Below the pieces are notes generated by a model. The model made no database searches. It saw only the letters and a list, made by a program, of their open reading frames with translations, and was not told the DNA's origin. Source: Pelomonas candidula (GTDB lineage: Bacteria > Pseudomonadota > Gammaproteobacteria > Burkholderiales > Burkholderiaceae_C). Taken from it: 64,000 nucleotides of DNA. The translations under genes were made by a program, and so were the position numbers. Location of the stretch: the NCBI RefSeq assembly GCF_043555985.1, contig NZ_JBIGIC010000008.1, forward strand, positions 248,001 through 312,000, written 5' to 3'. Positions 1 to 7,408 of the stretch are shown here, piece after piece. How positions within the stretch are numbered: the first letter of the stretch is position 1; every line of letters begins with the position of its first letter.

Positions 1-1001
1 AGCTTGGTCAGCATCCAGGGCGCGCTGATGTAGCTGTCATGCACCTTGTCGCGCGGGCTGTAGCTCGTGCTCCACTCGGTGACGTAGAGCGGCAGGTGGG
101 GGTAGGGCGAGTCCTCGATCTCCTTTCGGTTGCGGCGCACGTCGCCGATGATGGAGTTGGGATCGACGGCCAGGATCTTGTCGGTGCGCTTGCCGAACTC
201 GTCGAGGAAGCCCTCGGTCACGCCGTAGGTGTGGGTGGTGACGAAGTCCACCGGCACGGCGTTGGCCTTGCAGTAGGCGAGGAACTCGGGCACCCAGGCC
301 GCACCGGCGGTGGACGGGCCACCAACCAGCAGCGCCGGGTCGACGCGCTTGAGGGCGCGGGCAGTGATCGCGTAGAGCTCGAAATAGTCCTTCGACTGGC
401 CGCCTTCGAAGAAGCCGGCCAGGTTGGGTTCGTTCCAGACCTCGAACGGCCACTGGCGCACCTCGTGGGCGCCGTAGCGCTCGATGAGGTGGCGCCCGAA
501 GGCCTCGATCAATTCGGCCCAGGGCCCGGGTTGCGGATGCGAGGTGTTGCCCTTCCAGTAGAAGATCGTCTGCTCCGACGTCTTCATCGCCGAGGGCGTG
601 AAGCCCAGCTCGACGAGGGGCTTGATGCCGCGGGCGAGCAGGTCGTCGTAGAGCTTGTCGATGCCGCTGAAGTCGTAGCTGATGCGGCCATCGACCTTGC
701 GCACCGTGCCGAGCTTGTCGTGGAAGATGTCGTGGAAGCGCACGTAGCGAAAGCCCAGCTCGCCGACGGCGATCTGGAGCTGCGCCATGTTCTCCGGCCG
801 GCCGGTGGTGCCGGGGAAGTCGGCACCGACGGACAGGTCGAAGAAGCGGTCCATGGGCTTGGTCGCCGCCGCGTGATCGAGTGCCACCTCGCGGTTGGCG
901 GGCGGCGAGGCCTGGGAGGTCGAGATCAGGCCGAGCGAAAGCAGGGCCGCCGCGAGCGGGTGCCGGAGGGGGCGGGGCATGGGAAGCGAGGACATGGTCA
1001 T
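1..1001 (-). CDS. GH39 beta-xylosidase-like glycosidase, C-terminus cut by window edge
   Basis: Retaining glycoside hydrolase of family GH39, which usually removes beta-linked xylose from non-reducing ends. The 333 visible residues begin with a signal peptide of about 31 residues, so it is exported. The acid/base motif EVWNEPNL (Glu191) and the nucleophile block YVTEWSTSYSPRDKVHDSY (Glu309) are both present and are characteristic of GH39. The stop codon lies outside the window. The start is ATG at 1001, with in-frame alternatives at 995 and 980; none has a clear Shine-Dalgarno sequence. It is the last visible gene of a minus-strand run GH97, GH74, GH39 and sits 44 bases after the GH74 stop. 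Xylose in xyloglucan is alpha-linked, so a beta-xylosidase here suggests that xylan fragments are also used. Family assignment is firm; the substrate is inferred. Confidence 0.88.
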   Translation of the reverse strand, partial: MTMSSLPMPRPLRHPLAAALLSLGLISTSQASPPANREVALDHAAATKPMDRFFDLSVGADFPGTTGRPENMAQLQIAVGELGFRYVRFHDIFHDKLGTVRKVDGRISYDFSGIDKLYDDLLARGIKPLVELGFTPSAMKTSEQTIFYWKGNTSHPQPGPWAELIEAFGRHLIERYGAHEVRQWPFEVWNEPNLAGFFEGGQSKDYFELYAITARALKRVDPALLVGGPSTAGAAWVPEFLAYCKANAVPVDFVTTHTYGVTEGFLDEFGKRTDKILAVDPNSIIGDVRRNRKEIEDSPYPHLPLYVTEWSTSYSPRDKVHDSYISAPWMLTK

Positions 1002-1045
1002 GGGTGGTGCCGTGGGTGGGCTGCGGGTGTCGGGAGCTTTCGGGT

Positions 1046-3406
1046 TCAATTGCTGTACAGCAGGCCGCGGCCGGTGCCGCTGACGTAGATCCGGCCGTAG
1101 GTGTTCTGGTCGGCCGCCATCACGCCGATGCCGCCGAACTGATGGGCATCGTCGTTGAAGCGCGTCCAGGTCGCGCCGCCGTCGTCGGAGACGTAGACGC
1201 CCCACACGCTGTTGATCACGCCCACCACGTACACGGCGGCGGAGTAGGTCGCGCCGGTCTTCGCCTTGCCCAGCGCGATCACGCTGGCGCCCTGGGCCAT
1301 CACATTGCCTTGCGCGTCGTGGGTCGATGCGAAGTTGCCGACCTTGGTCCAGGTCGCGCCCGAGTCGGTCGAGTGGAAGACGGCGCTGCCGTCGGCCAGC
1401 CAGACGTCGCCTTCCGCATTGGGGTTGACGGCCATGAACGTGGTCCACCAACCGTCTGCCGACAGCCCGGCGGACTGCGCCCCCTGGCTCAGTGCGAAGG
1501 TGTGGCCGCCGTCCGTGGACACGTAGACCTTGGGCTTCAGGTTGCTCCAGGTGGCGCCGCCCGAGTCGTAGGCATAGACCTTGTTGGTGTTCTGGCGGTC
1601 GGCGACCAGGCGGTAGCCGCGGCCCACGCCGCCCTGGCCGATGGTGGCCAGCGCGGGCAGGTTGGTGGCTGTCCAGCCGGCGCCGTTGTTGGTGGAGTAG
1701 GACGGCACCGAGTTGGCCGGCCCCCAGACGATGTTGTTCCGCGACGTCACGGCGATGCTGGCTTCGCCGCCCGTGTTGGCCGCAGCACCCGCGGGCAGGT
1801 TGCTGAATCTGGTCCAGGTCTTGCCGCTGTCGCCCGACCAGTAGCCGTACGCCTTGCCGTCGGCGTTGGAGAGGCCGGAGCCGACGATGTAGGCCGACTC
1901 GGCCCACGCCATGTCGGCTGCAAGGCCGTTGCTCCACCCCAGCCCCGGGCCGTAGGTCGGCGTCACCGCCAGGTCCGTCTGCACCCAAGCACCCACGTCG
2001 CCCGCGCTGTTGATGAACTTGTACGTCGCGCCTGCCGGTGGCGTGACCAGGGCGAGCGTGGCGGTTTCCTCCAGCCCCTTGACGTCGCTGTTCCAGGTGG
2101 GTGCGGCCGCCGAGGCGGTCCTGGTCTCGACGATGCCGCCGCCATGCACGTGCAGGATGTGGTTGCTGTCCGAAGGATCGATTTCGATGTCGTCGACCCA
2201 GCCGGACGCCGTGTTGCCGGGCATGCCGGCTTCGATCTCGCGCCAGGTCTTGCCGGCGTCATCGGACAGCTGCACGACCTCGCCGCCGCCCCAGGAGTTG
2301 CTCACGCCCAGCGCAATGCGGGTGGTGGCGCCGCTGCCGGAGACCGACACGCTGCCGATGCCGTAGCTCGTCCACTGCGTCGGGTCCACGCTGTGGAGCA
2401 GGGTCCAGGTCGTGCCGTCGAATTTGTACAGGCGGCCGGGCCCTCCTGCGCCAGGACTGGCGCCGGTGGTGAACGCGACATAGAACATGCCGTCGGCGGC
2501 GCGCACCATGTGAGGGATGTACATGCCGGTGACCGGGGTGGCCACGGCCGTCCACGAGGCGCCGCCGTCGGTGGACTTGTAGAGGCTGGAACTCAGATTC
2601 GCCGCCGTGACGTAGTCCGGCTCGATGGCGACGTACAGGGTCTGGGTGGCCGTGCCCGCGCCCTTGGTGCCGGTATCGAAGAGGACCACGCCGATGCCGT
2701 GCATGCTCGACGTCGACGTGACGGAGGACAGCGAGGTCACCTGGGCCCAGGTGCGCCCGGAGTCCACGCTCTTCCAGAGGCCGGCCTGGCGCGAGCCCGA
2801 GAACAGGATCGACGGCTTGTTCGGATCGACAGCCAGGCGCTCGCCGGTGGCGCGGCCGGGGTTGTTTCCGCCCAGCGCGAAGGGCAGGGGGACGTGTATC
2901 CAGGTGTCGCCACGGTTGCTGGAGATGTAGAGGCGGCCGTTGCCTTCGAACGTGTACATGCCGGTGGACATGTAGACGAGCTGGTCGTCGTTCGGGTCGA
3001 GGGCAATGCTCTCGATGCCGTGGAAGCGGCTCTCGCCGCCACCGAAACCCACGCCGTCGGTGATGGGCGTCCAGGACGAGGACGTCGCGTCCCAGCGATA
3101 GGCGCCGCCGATGTCGGTGCGCGCGTACAGCAGGTTGGCCGTGGTCGGGTGGTAGATCAGGCCGGTGACGTAGCCGCCGCCGCCGAACTTCACGCTCGTC
3201 CAGCTCGAAGCCGCGGTGGTGGGCGGCGGAGGTGGAGGAGGCGTCGTACCGCCGCCGGAGGGCGGGGGCGGAGGAGGTGTCGTGCCGCCGCCGGAGGGCG
3301 GAGGCGGGGGCGTCGGGCTACCGCTGCCGCCACCACCGCCACCGCAACCCGCCACGAGCGTGGCGGCGACAAGGGAAAGCGTGACGAGTTGCTTGCTGTA
3401 CTTCAT
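1046..3406 (-). CDS. GH74 xyloglucanase, predicted lipoprotein
   Basis: Endo- or oligo-xyloglucanase of family GH74, a tandem pair of seven-bladed beta-propellers. The 786-residue product starts with a lipoprotein signal ending in VAGC (Cys21), then a glycine run and a proline-rich linker with three PPPPP blocks (about residues 30-65), so the enzyme is probably tethered to the outer membrane. The catalytic part begins at WTSVKFGGGGYVTG; the conserved YARTDIGGAYRW carries the likely catalytic Asp98. Repeated S-x-D-G/S-G-x-T-W propeller motifs continue to the C-terminal YVSGTGRGLLYSN. Start ATG at 3406 is chosen because the lipobox follows at the right distance; the reading frame is open further upstream but overlaps GH97. 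It is one of four GH74 genes in the window and the only one with a lipobox. The GH97 stop lies 41 bases upstream. Confidence 0.93.
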   Translation of the reverse strand: MKYSKQLVTLSLVAATLVAGCGGGGGGSGSPTPPPPPSGGGTTPPPPPPSGGGTTPPPPPPPTTAASSWTSVKFGGGGYVTGLIYHPTTANLLYARTDIGGAYRWDATSSSWTPITDGVGFGGGESRFHGIESIALDPNDDQLVYMSTGMYTFEGNGRLYISSNRGDTWIHVPLPFALGGNNPGRATGERLAVDPNKPSILFSGSRQAGLWKSVDSGRTWAQVTSLSSVTSTSSMHGIGVVLFDTGTKGAGTATQTLYVAIEPDYVTAANLSSSLYKSTDGGASWTAVATPVTGMYIPHMVRAADGMFYVAFTTGASPGAGGPGRLYKFDGTTWTLLHSVDPTQWTSYGIGSVSVSGSGATTRIALGVSNSWGGGEVVQLSDDAGKTWREIEAGMPGNTASGWVDDIEIDPSDSNHILHVHGGGIVETRTASAAAPTWNSDVKGLEETATLALVTPPAGATYKFINSAGDVGAWVQTDLAVTPTYGPGLGWSNGLAADMAWAESAYIVGSGLSNADGKAYGYWSGDSGKTWTRFSNLPAGAAANTGGEASIAVTSRNNIVWGPANSVPSYSTNNGAGWTATNLPALATIGQGGVGRGYRLVADRQNTNKVYAYDSGGATWSNLKPKVYVSTDGGHTFALSQGAQSAGLSADGWWTTFMAVNPNAEGDVWLADGSAVFHSTDSGATWTKVGNFASTHDAQGNVMAQGASVIALGKAKTGATYSAAVYVVGVINSVWGVYVSDDGGATWTRFNDDAHQFGGIGVMAADQNTYGRIYVSGTGRGLLYSN

Positions 3407-3447
3407 GGGGAATATCGAGAGTCGGTTGGTCGAGGGCGCGGGTTGCT

Positions 3448-5364
3448 TTATTTGGCGGCTTGGGGCTCCAGCACCACCGCGGCGCCGCCGGATGCCGCCA
3501 GCGACAGGCCCAGCACGTCCTTGGCGGTCACGTTGCGTTCGGTGCGGTGCACTTCCCGCGCGCCTTCGCCGTCCTGCCAGATGGTGGCCTTCCAGCGGCC
3601 TGGGGGCAGGAAGCCGAGCGAGACCTTTTCGGTGCGAGCCTGGTCGGACGTCATCGCGCCGAGGTACCAGGTCTTGCCCTGGCGGCGCGCCAGCACGATG
3701 TCCTGACCTGGCTCGCCGGAGATGAAGCGGGTCTCGTCCCAGGCCGTAGGCACCCGCTTGATGAAGTCGAAGCCGGCTTCGCCGCGGTAGGCCGAGGGGT
3801 CGTCGGACACCATCTGCAGCGGGCTGTCGTAGACGACGTACATCGCCAGCGTCTGGCCGCGCGTGTTCTGCACCAGCGGCATTTCGGCGCGCACCTCGAA
3901 AGTGGCCGGTGTCGCGTTGCGGAAGCCGCCGGGCGTGTAGTCCATGGGCCCGGTCAGCATGCGGGTGTAGGGCAGCATCAGGTTGTGCCGCGGGGTCACG
4001 CGCCGGTCCATCTTGCTCCATTCGGCGCCGAGCACGCCCTCCTGGGTGATGAAGTTCGGATAGGTGCGCTGCAGGCCGGCCGGCACATAGGCGCCATGCA
4101 GGTCCAGCAGCAGGTGGCGCTGGGCGGTGGCAGCGGCGGCGCGGTGGTAGAAGTCCACCACCTGCTGGTCGTCGCGGTTCATGAAGTCGACCTTGATGCC
4201 CTTGATGCCCCAGCGGACATAGGTGTCCAGCACCTCGTCCATGCGCGCGTCCAGATGCACCCAATGGACCCACAGCAGCAGGCTCACGCCCTTGGCCTGG
4301 GCGTAGCGCACGAGCTCCGGCATGTCGATGCCGTCGGCCGGGCGGGTGATGTCGGTCTTGGGGTTGGCGTCACAGCAGCCGCTCGGGCCCGAGGCCCAGT
4401 TGGCATCGATGAGGTAGTAGGGGAAGCCGGACTCGGCGGCGAAGTCGATGAAGCGCTTGTAGGCCGCCATGTCGGGCTTCATGCCCACCAGCGGGCCGGA
4501 CCACCAGTCCCACGCCGCCTTGCCGGGCTTGACCCAGCTGAAGTCACCCGTTGGTGCCGGGTTGAGGTTGCCCACCAGTTGCGACTCGATGAGCTTGCCG
4601 GCCTGGTCGGCCATCATGACGGTGCGCCAGGCGGTCGTCAGGCCGCCGGTGGAGACGAAGGCAGGCCCTTGTCGCCCGGGCACGGCGGACAGCTGCACGC
4701 GCAGCGCTTCGCCGTCGCGGCGCAGCGAGGCGCCGGTGTAGCCCTGGAGGTGGGCCTGCGTGATGGCGTAGTGCGTCCGGCCGGAGGGCGTGGCGCAGAC
4801 CACCGGCACGTCATAGGCTGCACCGGCCTTGAGCTCGGAAATGCGCTGGCTCGCGAACTGCACCTCGTGTGCGCCGTCGACCGGCGCGACCAGGCAGGAC
4901 GGGTCGCCGGCCGGCACGAAGGCGGTGGACTCGTCACGCAGCTTCACGGGCTCCGCGCCTTCCAGTCGGTAGCGGAAGGCCACGCCGTCGTCGTAGGCGC
5001 GGGCGTCGAGCAAGACGCGGCGGCGGCTGCCAGCGGCTTCGCGGAAGGCCAGCGTTGCGCCGACATAGTGATCGCGTGCCGTGGCCGCCTTGGTGGCGAC
5101 GAGGGGAATGACGCGGTCTTCCTTCGTGTCCTGGCGCGACTCCAGCTTCAACAGGCCGAAGGCGGGCTGGCCGTCCAGCTCGAGGCCCAGGGGCGACGGG
5201 GCGATGACGGTCTCGCCCTTGCGGACGATGCTGAAGCTGCTGGCATCGTCGGCGATGCGCAGGGTGATGCTGCCGTCGGGAGAGGCCAGGACGAGGTCGG
5301 CGGCGTGGGCGCCGGAGGCTGCCAGGGCGAGCAGGGCGGCGGCGATGCGGGTGGTCTTGTTCAT
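3448..5364 (-). CDS. GH97 glycosidase, retaining alpha-galactosidase type
   Basis: Family GH97 alpha-glycosidase of 638 residues with a signal peptide (cleavage near AHA-AD, residues 21-22), probably periplasmic. The family has an N-terminal beta-sandwich, a (beta/alpha)8 barrel and a small C-terminal beta domain, and the length fits. GH97 splits into inverting enzymes that lack an Asp on barrel strand 4 and retaining alpha-galactosidases that use it as nucleophile. Here the motif GIKGIKVDFMNRDDQ has that aspartate (Asp393), and Glu442 or Glu448 in ITQEGVLGAEW is the likely acid/base. The retaining alpha-galactosidase type is therefore favoured. Canonical xyloglucan carries beta-galactose, so this gene may serve galactomannan or raffinose-type sugars instead. 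It is the first gene of its run; a 336-base gene-free stretch lies upstream and should hold its promoter. Confidence 0.9.
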   Translation of the reverse strand: MNKTTRIAAALLALAASGAHAADLVLASPDGSITLRIADDASSFSIVRKGETVIAPSPLGLELDGQPAFGLLKLESRQDTKEDRVIPLVATKAATARDHYVGATLAFREAAGSRRRVLLDARAYDDGVAFRYRLEGAEPVKLRDESTAFVPAGDPSCLVAPVDGAHEVQFASQRISELKAGAAYDVPVVCATPSGRTHYAITQAHLQGYTGASLRRDGEALRVQLSAVPGRQGPAFVSTGGLTTAWRTVMMADQAGKLIESQLVGNLNPAPTGDFSWVKPGKAAWDWWSGPLVGMKPDMAAYKRFIDFAAESGFPYYLIDANWASGPSGCCDANPKTDITRPADGIDMPELVRYAQAKGVSLLLWVHWVHLDARMDEVLDTYVRWGIKGIKVDFMNRDDQQVVDFYHRAAAATAQRHLLLDLHGAYVPAGLQRTYPNFITQEGVLGAEWSKMDRRVTPRHNLMLPYTRMLTGPMDYTPGGFRNATPATFEVRAEMPLVQNTRGQTLAMYVVYDSPLQMVSDDPSAYRGEAGFDFIKRVPTAWDETRFISGEPGQDIVLARRQGKTWYLGAMTSDQARTEKVSLGFLPPGRWKATIWQDGEGAREVHRTERNVTAKDVLGLSLAASGGAAVVLEPQAAK

Positions 5365-5700
5365 GTGCTTGGGGATGTCTTGCTATGTCTTCGTCTTCAT
5401 CAGGCCTGGCCTCGGGTCCATCTGATCTCGAGGCCGCGGCGCTTGCGCTTGAATGTCGGGCTGTGCCAGCGCGACGAGGTGCTCGGTGTCAGCCCTGGCG
5501 TAAAAATCGATCGGAGCCTCGGGGTCTCTTTGCTCGGCCTTCCAGCGGGGGCTATCTCCATGAAGCCGACTCATGAAGTAGGCGCGGTAGGCGTTGGCGT
5601 TCCGCGCTTGGGAAGCGTGCGGGTATCGGCCCCGCTGTTCACTGGACGCTGTCGAGGGGGCCTTCGGCGGAAGCCGCAGAGGGTCCCCTCGAACGATCCA
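5365..5700. other. Gene-free interval between GH97 and GH5
   Basis: This 336-base stretch separates the GH5 stop (5701) from the GH97 start (5364), both on the minus strand. The short open frames in it match nothing I recognise and have no convincing ribosome-binding sites. It contains one strong stem-loop next to the GH5 stop (listed separately). The rest probably holds the promoter of the GH97-GH74-GH39 run. No copy of the TGGTCNGACCA palindrome is visible. Confidence 0.6.
5652..5692 (-). terminator. Stem-loop just after GH5
   Basis: TCGAGGGG (5652-5659) pairs with CCCCTCGA (5685-5692), and a smaller CGGC/GCCG hairpin lies inside the loop. On the minus strand the structure begins eight bases after the GH5 stop. 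It lacks a downstream T run, so it is not a textbook intrinsic terminator. It could instead stabilise the 3' end of the messenger or act with Rho. Confidence 0.4.
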
Positions 5701-7341
5701 TCACTTGGTGGCGTTGACGATGATGTTGATCTCGTCAGGCGTCTTCACCGCGCCGGTGTTGCGGTCGATCATCTCGCCCGTGTCCCACCACATCGGCACC
5801 AGGCCATGCAGCCAGGCCGAACGCGTGACGTACTGGGCCCAGGCCTTGCGGTATGGCGGCATGCCTGGGTAGTTCGGCTTGTTGTAGGCGCCGTACTCAC
5901 CCATGATGACCGGCACACCCTGGTCGACGAAGCGAGTCTTCATCTTCTGGAACTCCGCGTCGACGTAGGGCTCGTCGGCCCAGGTCTCGGTCGGGTTGGT
6001 GGCGGTGGCGCCCCACTGCCACATCGTGCTGCTGCTGTTGAGCGTGAAGTCGTACGGGTCGTAGTAGTGGATCTCGAAGAACAGGCGGTTGGCGATGGTG
6101 TCGGTCGGCAGCACCGCCGATGCGGTGGAGATGTCGATGTTGGTCTCGTAGCCTTGCACGACGAGGTGGCGCCTAGCGTTGTTGCCGCCGCTGGCGCGCA
6201 CGGTGTTCACGAACACCTGGTTGTAGCCGTTCACCACGTCCAGCCACTCCTGCGCCTTGGGCACGCCCCACGGCGCGTTCGACTTGCCAACCTCGTTCAT
6301 GCCGGCGAACAGCAGGTAGTCGTCGAAGTCCCTGAAGTTGGCGGCGATCTGCGTCCACAGCTTGGCCAGGTGGGCATTGTTGGCGGCCTGTGCGGAGTAG
6401 ACGGTGTTGTCCAGGTCGTAGCCGTCATGGTGCACGTTGATGATGACGTAGAGGCCGGCGGCGCGGGCGTACTTGACGACCTGCGTGACGCGCGCCATCC
6501 ATGCCGGATCGATGTTGTAGCTGGCATCAGCGTGGGGGCCCCATGTCACCGGCACGCGGACGCTCTTGAAGCCTGCAGCCTTGATGCCGTTCAGCAGCGT
6601 CTGGGTGATCAGCGGGTTGCCCCAGGACGTCTCGGTCGGCGTTGCATCCAGTGTGTTGCCGATGTTCCAGCCGGGAGACATCTCCTTGGACATCTGCATG
6701 CTGGTGATGTTGCGCATCGCGCCGGCCAGGCCGATCGTGAACGTCTGCAGTGTCTTGGCGCCGCAGGCGTTGGTGTAGGTGGCCGTGGCCGTGCAGGCGG
6801 CCGTGGGCCTGATGGTCTGCTCGCGCGCGCCGCCTGCGGTGCCGCAGCCGTTCCAGGTCCACATGCCGCCCGCCGTGGGCTGCGGGCCGAGGATGGCCGA
6901 TTCGCCAGTCGGCACAGAGGCCGAGGCGGTCTGCGTCCAGTTGCCACTCACGTTGATATAGGGCGTTATGGCCGTGGGTGTGCAGTTGCCGCCCCGCGTG
7001 GCCGAGGACGCTCCGGAGTTGTAGCTTCCCGCCGCGGTGCTGAACTTGACCCAGTACCAGTAGGGCGTGCCGGTGCTCGCCGACGTGTCGGCATAGCTGG
7101 TGGCCGTCTTGGTCAGGCTGGCGATGCGGCTGCGGCCGGCCGGGTCGGCAGTGGTGCTGCGATAGACCTCGAGGCCGTTGGCGGCGCCGCTGACGGTCCA
7201 GCTCAGCTGCACCTGGTCGGCGGTGCCGTTGGCAACCAGGCAGACGGTCGTGCCGCCGCCGCTGCCGCAGTTCTGGGCCTGGGCGACCGTGCCTGTGCCG
7301 GCCCCGAGGGCCAGCACCAGGGTGGATATCAGGAGTTTCAT
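5701..7341 (-). CDS. GH5 (subfamily 4-like) endo-xyloglucanase/endoglucanase with FN3 and Ig-like modules
   Basis: Secreted endo-beta-1,4-glucanase, 546 residues. Domain order: signal peptide (1-23), fibronectin-III-like module (about 24-115), Ig-like module ending in ATYTNACGAKTLQTFTIG (about 120-205), GH5 barrel (about 210-546). The barrel shows GWNIGNTLDA, INVHHDGYD, acid/base Glu350 in GMNEVG and nucleophile Glu482 in MGEYGAYNKPN. This pattern fits subfamily GH5_4, which contains many xyloglucanases. Start ATG at 7341 is preferred over an upstream in-frame codon at 7356 because an AGG ribosome site lies seven bases before it and the signal peptide begins there. The two N-terminal modules are nearly the same as in the adjacent GH74 gene, and the leader repeats one found upstream of another GH74. 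It follows two GH74 genes in the same direction. Confidence 0.92.
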   Translation of the reverse strand: MKLLISTLVLALGAGTGTVAQAQNCGSGGGTTVCLVANGTADQVQLSWTVSGAANGLEVYRSTTADPAGRSRIASLTKTATSYADTSASTGTPYWYWVKFSTAAGSYNSGASSATRGGNCTPTAITPYINVSGNWTQTASASVPTGESAILGPQPTAGGMWTWNGCGTAGGAREQTIRPTAACTATATYTNACGAKTLQTFTIGLAGAMRNITSMQMSKEMSPGWNIGNTLDATPTETSWGNPLITQTLLNGIKAAGFKSVRVPVTWGPHADASYNIDPAWMARVTQVVKYARAAGLYVIINVHHDGYDLDNTVYSAQAANNAHLAKLWTQIAANFRDFDDYLLFAGMNEVGKSNAPWGVPKAQEWLDVVNGYNQVFVNTVRASGGNNARRHLVVQGYETNIDISTASAVLPTDTIANRLFFEIHYYDPYDFTLNSSSTMWQWGATATNPTETWADEPYVDAEFQKMKTRFVDQGVPVIMGEYGAYNKPNYPGMPPYRKAWAQYVTRSAWLHGLVPMWWDTGEMIDRNTGAVKTPDEINIIVNATK

Positions 7342-7369
7342 CGTTCTACCTATCAAGTGGGATTGAAGG

Positions 7370-7407
7370 GCCCGGCCGGTTGTCTCCCCCGGTCATGGGC
7401 GTTATGG
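7370..7407 (-). repeat. Leader repeat, copy 1 (upstream of GH5)
   Basis: A 38-base segment that matches 12836-12873 with four mismatches. On the minus strand it includes GGAGACAACCGGCCGGGC and lies about 30-65 bases before the GH5 start. The sequence right at both start codons (GGTAGAAC then ATG) is also shared. The two genes encode different catalytic domains, so the leader and N-terminal modules appear to have been copied together. Confidence 0.75.
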
Positions 7408-7408
7408 G

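Noticed and set aside
881..3706. Very long open frames on the plus strand (also 3460-7578, 7745-8641, 10047-12947)
   Set aside because: They are antisense to clear GH74, GH97 and GH5 genes, consist of Arg/Gly/Ala/Val-rich sequence without domains, and arise from the high GC content in third codon positions.
5383..5576. Small open frames in the GH97-GH5 gap
   Set aside because: About 63 codons each on both strands, no ribosome site, no recognisable motif, and they overlap each other.
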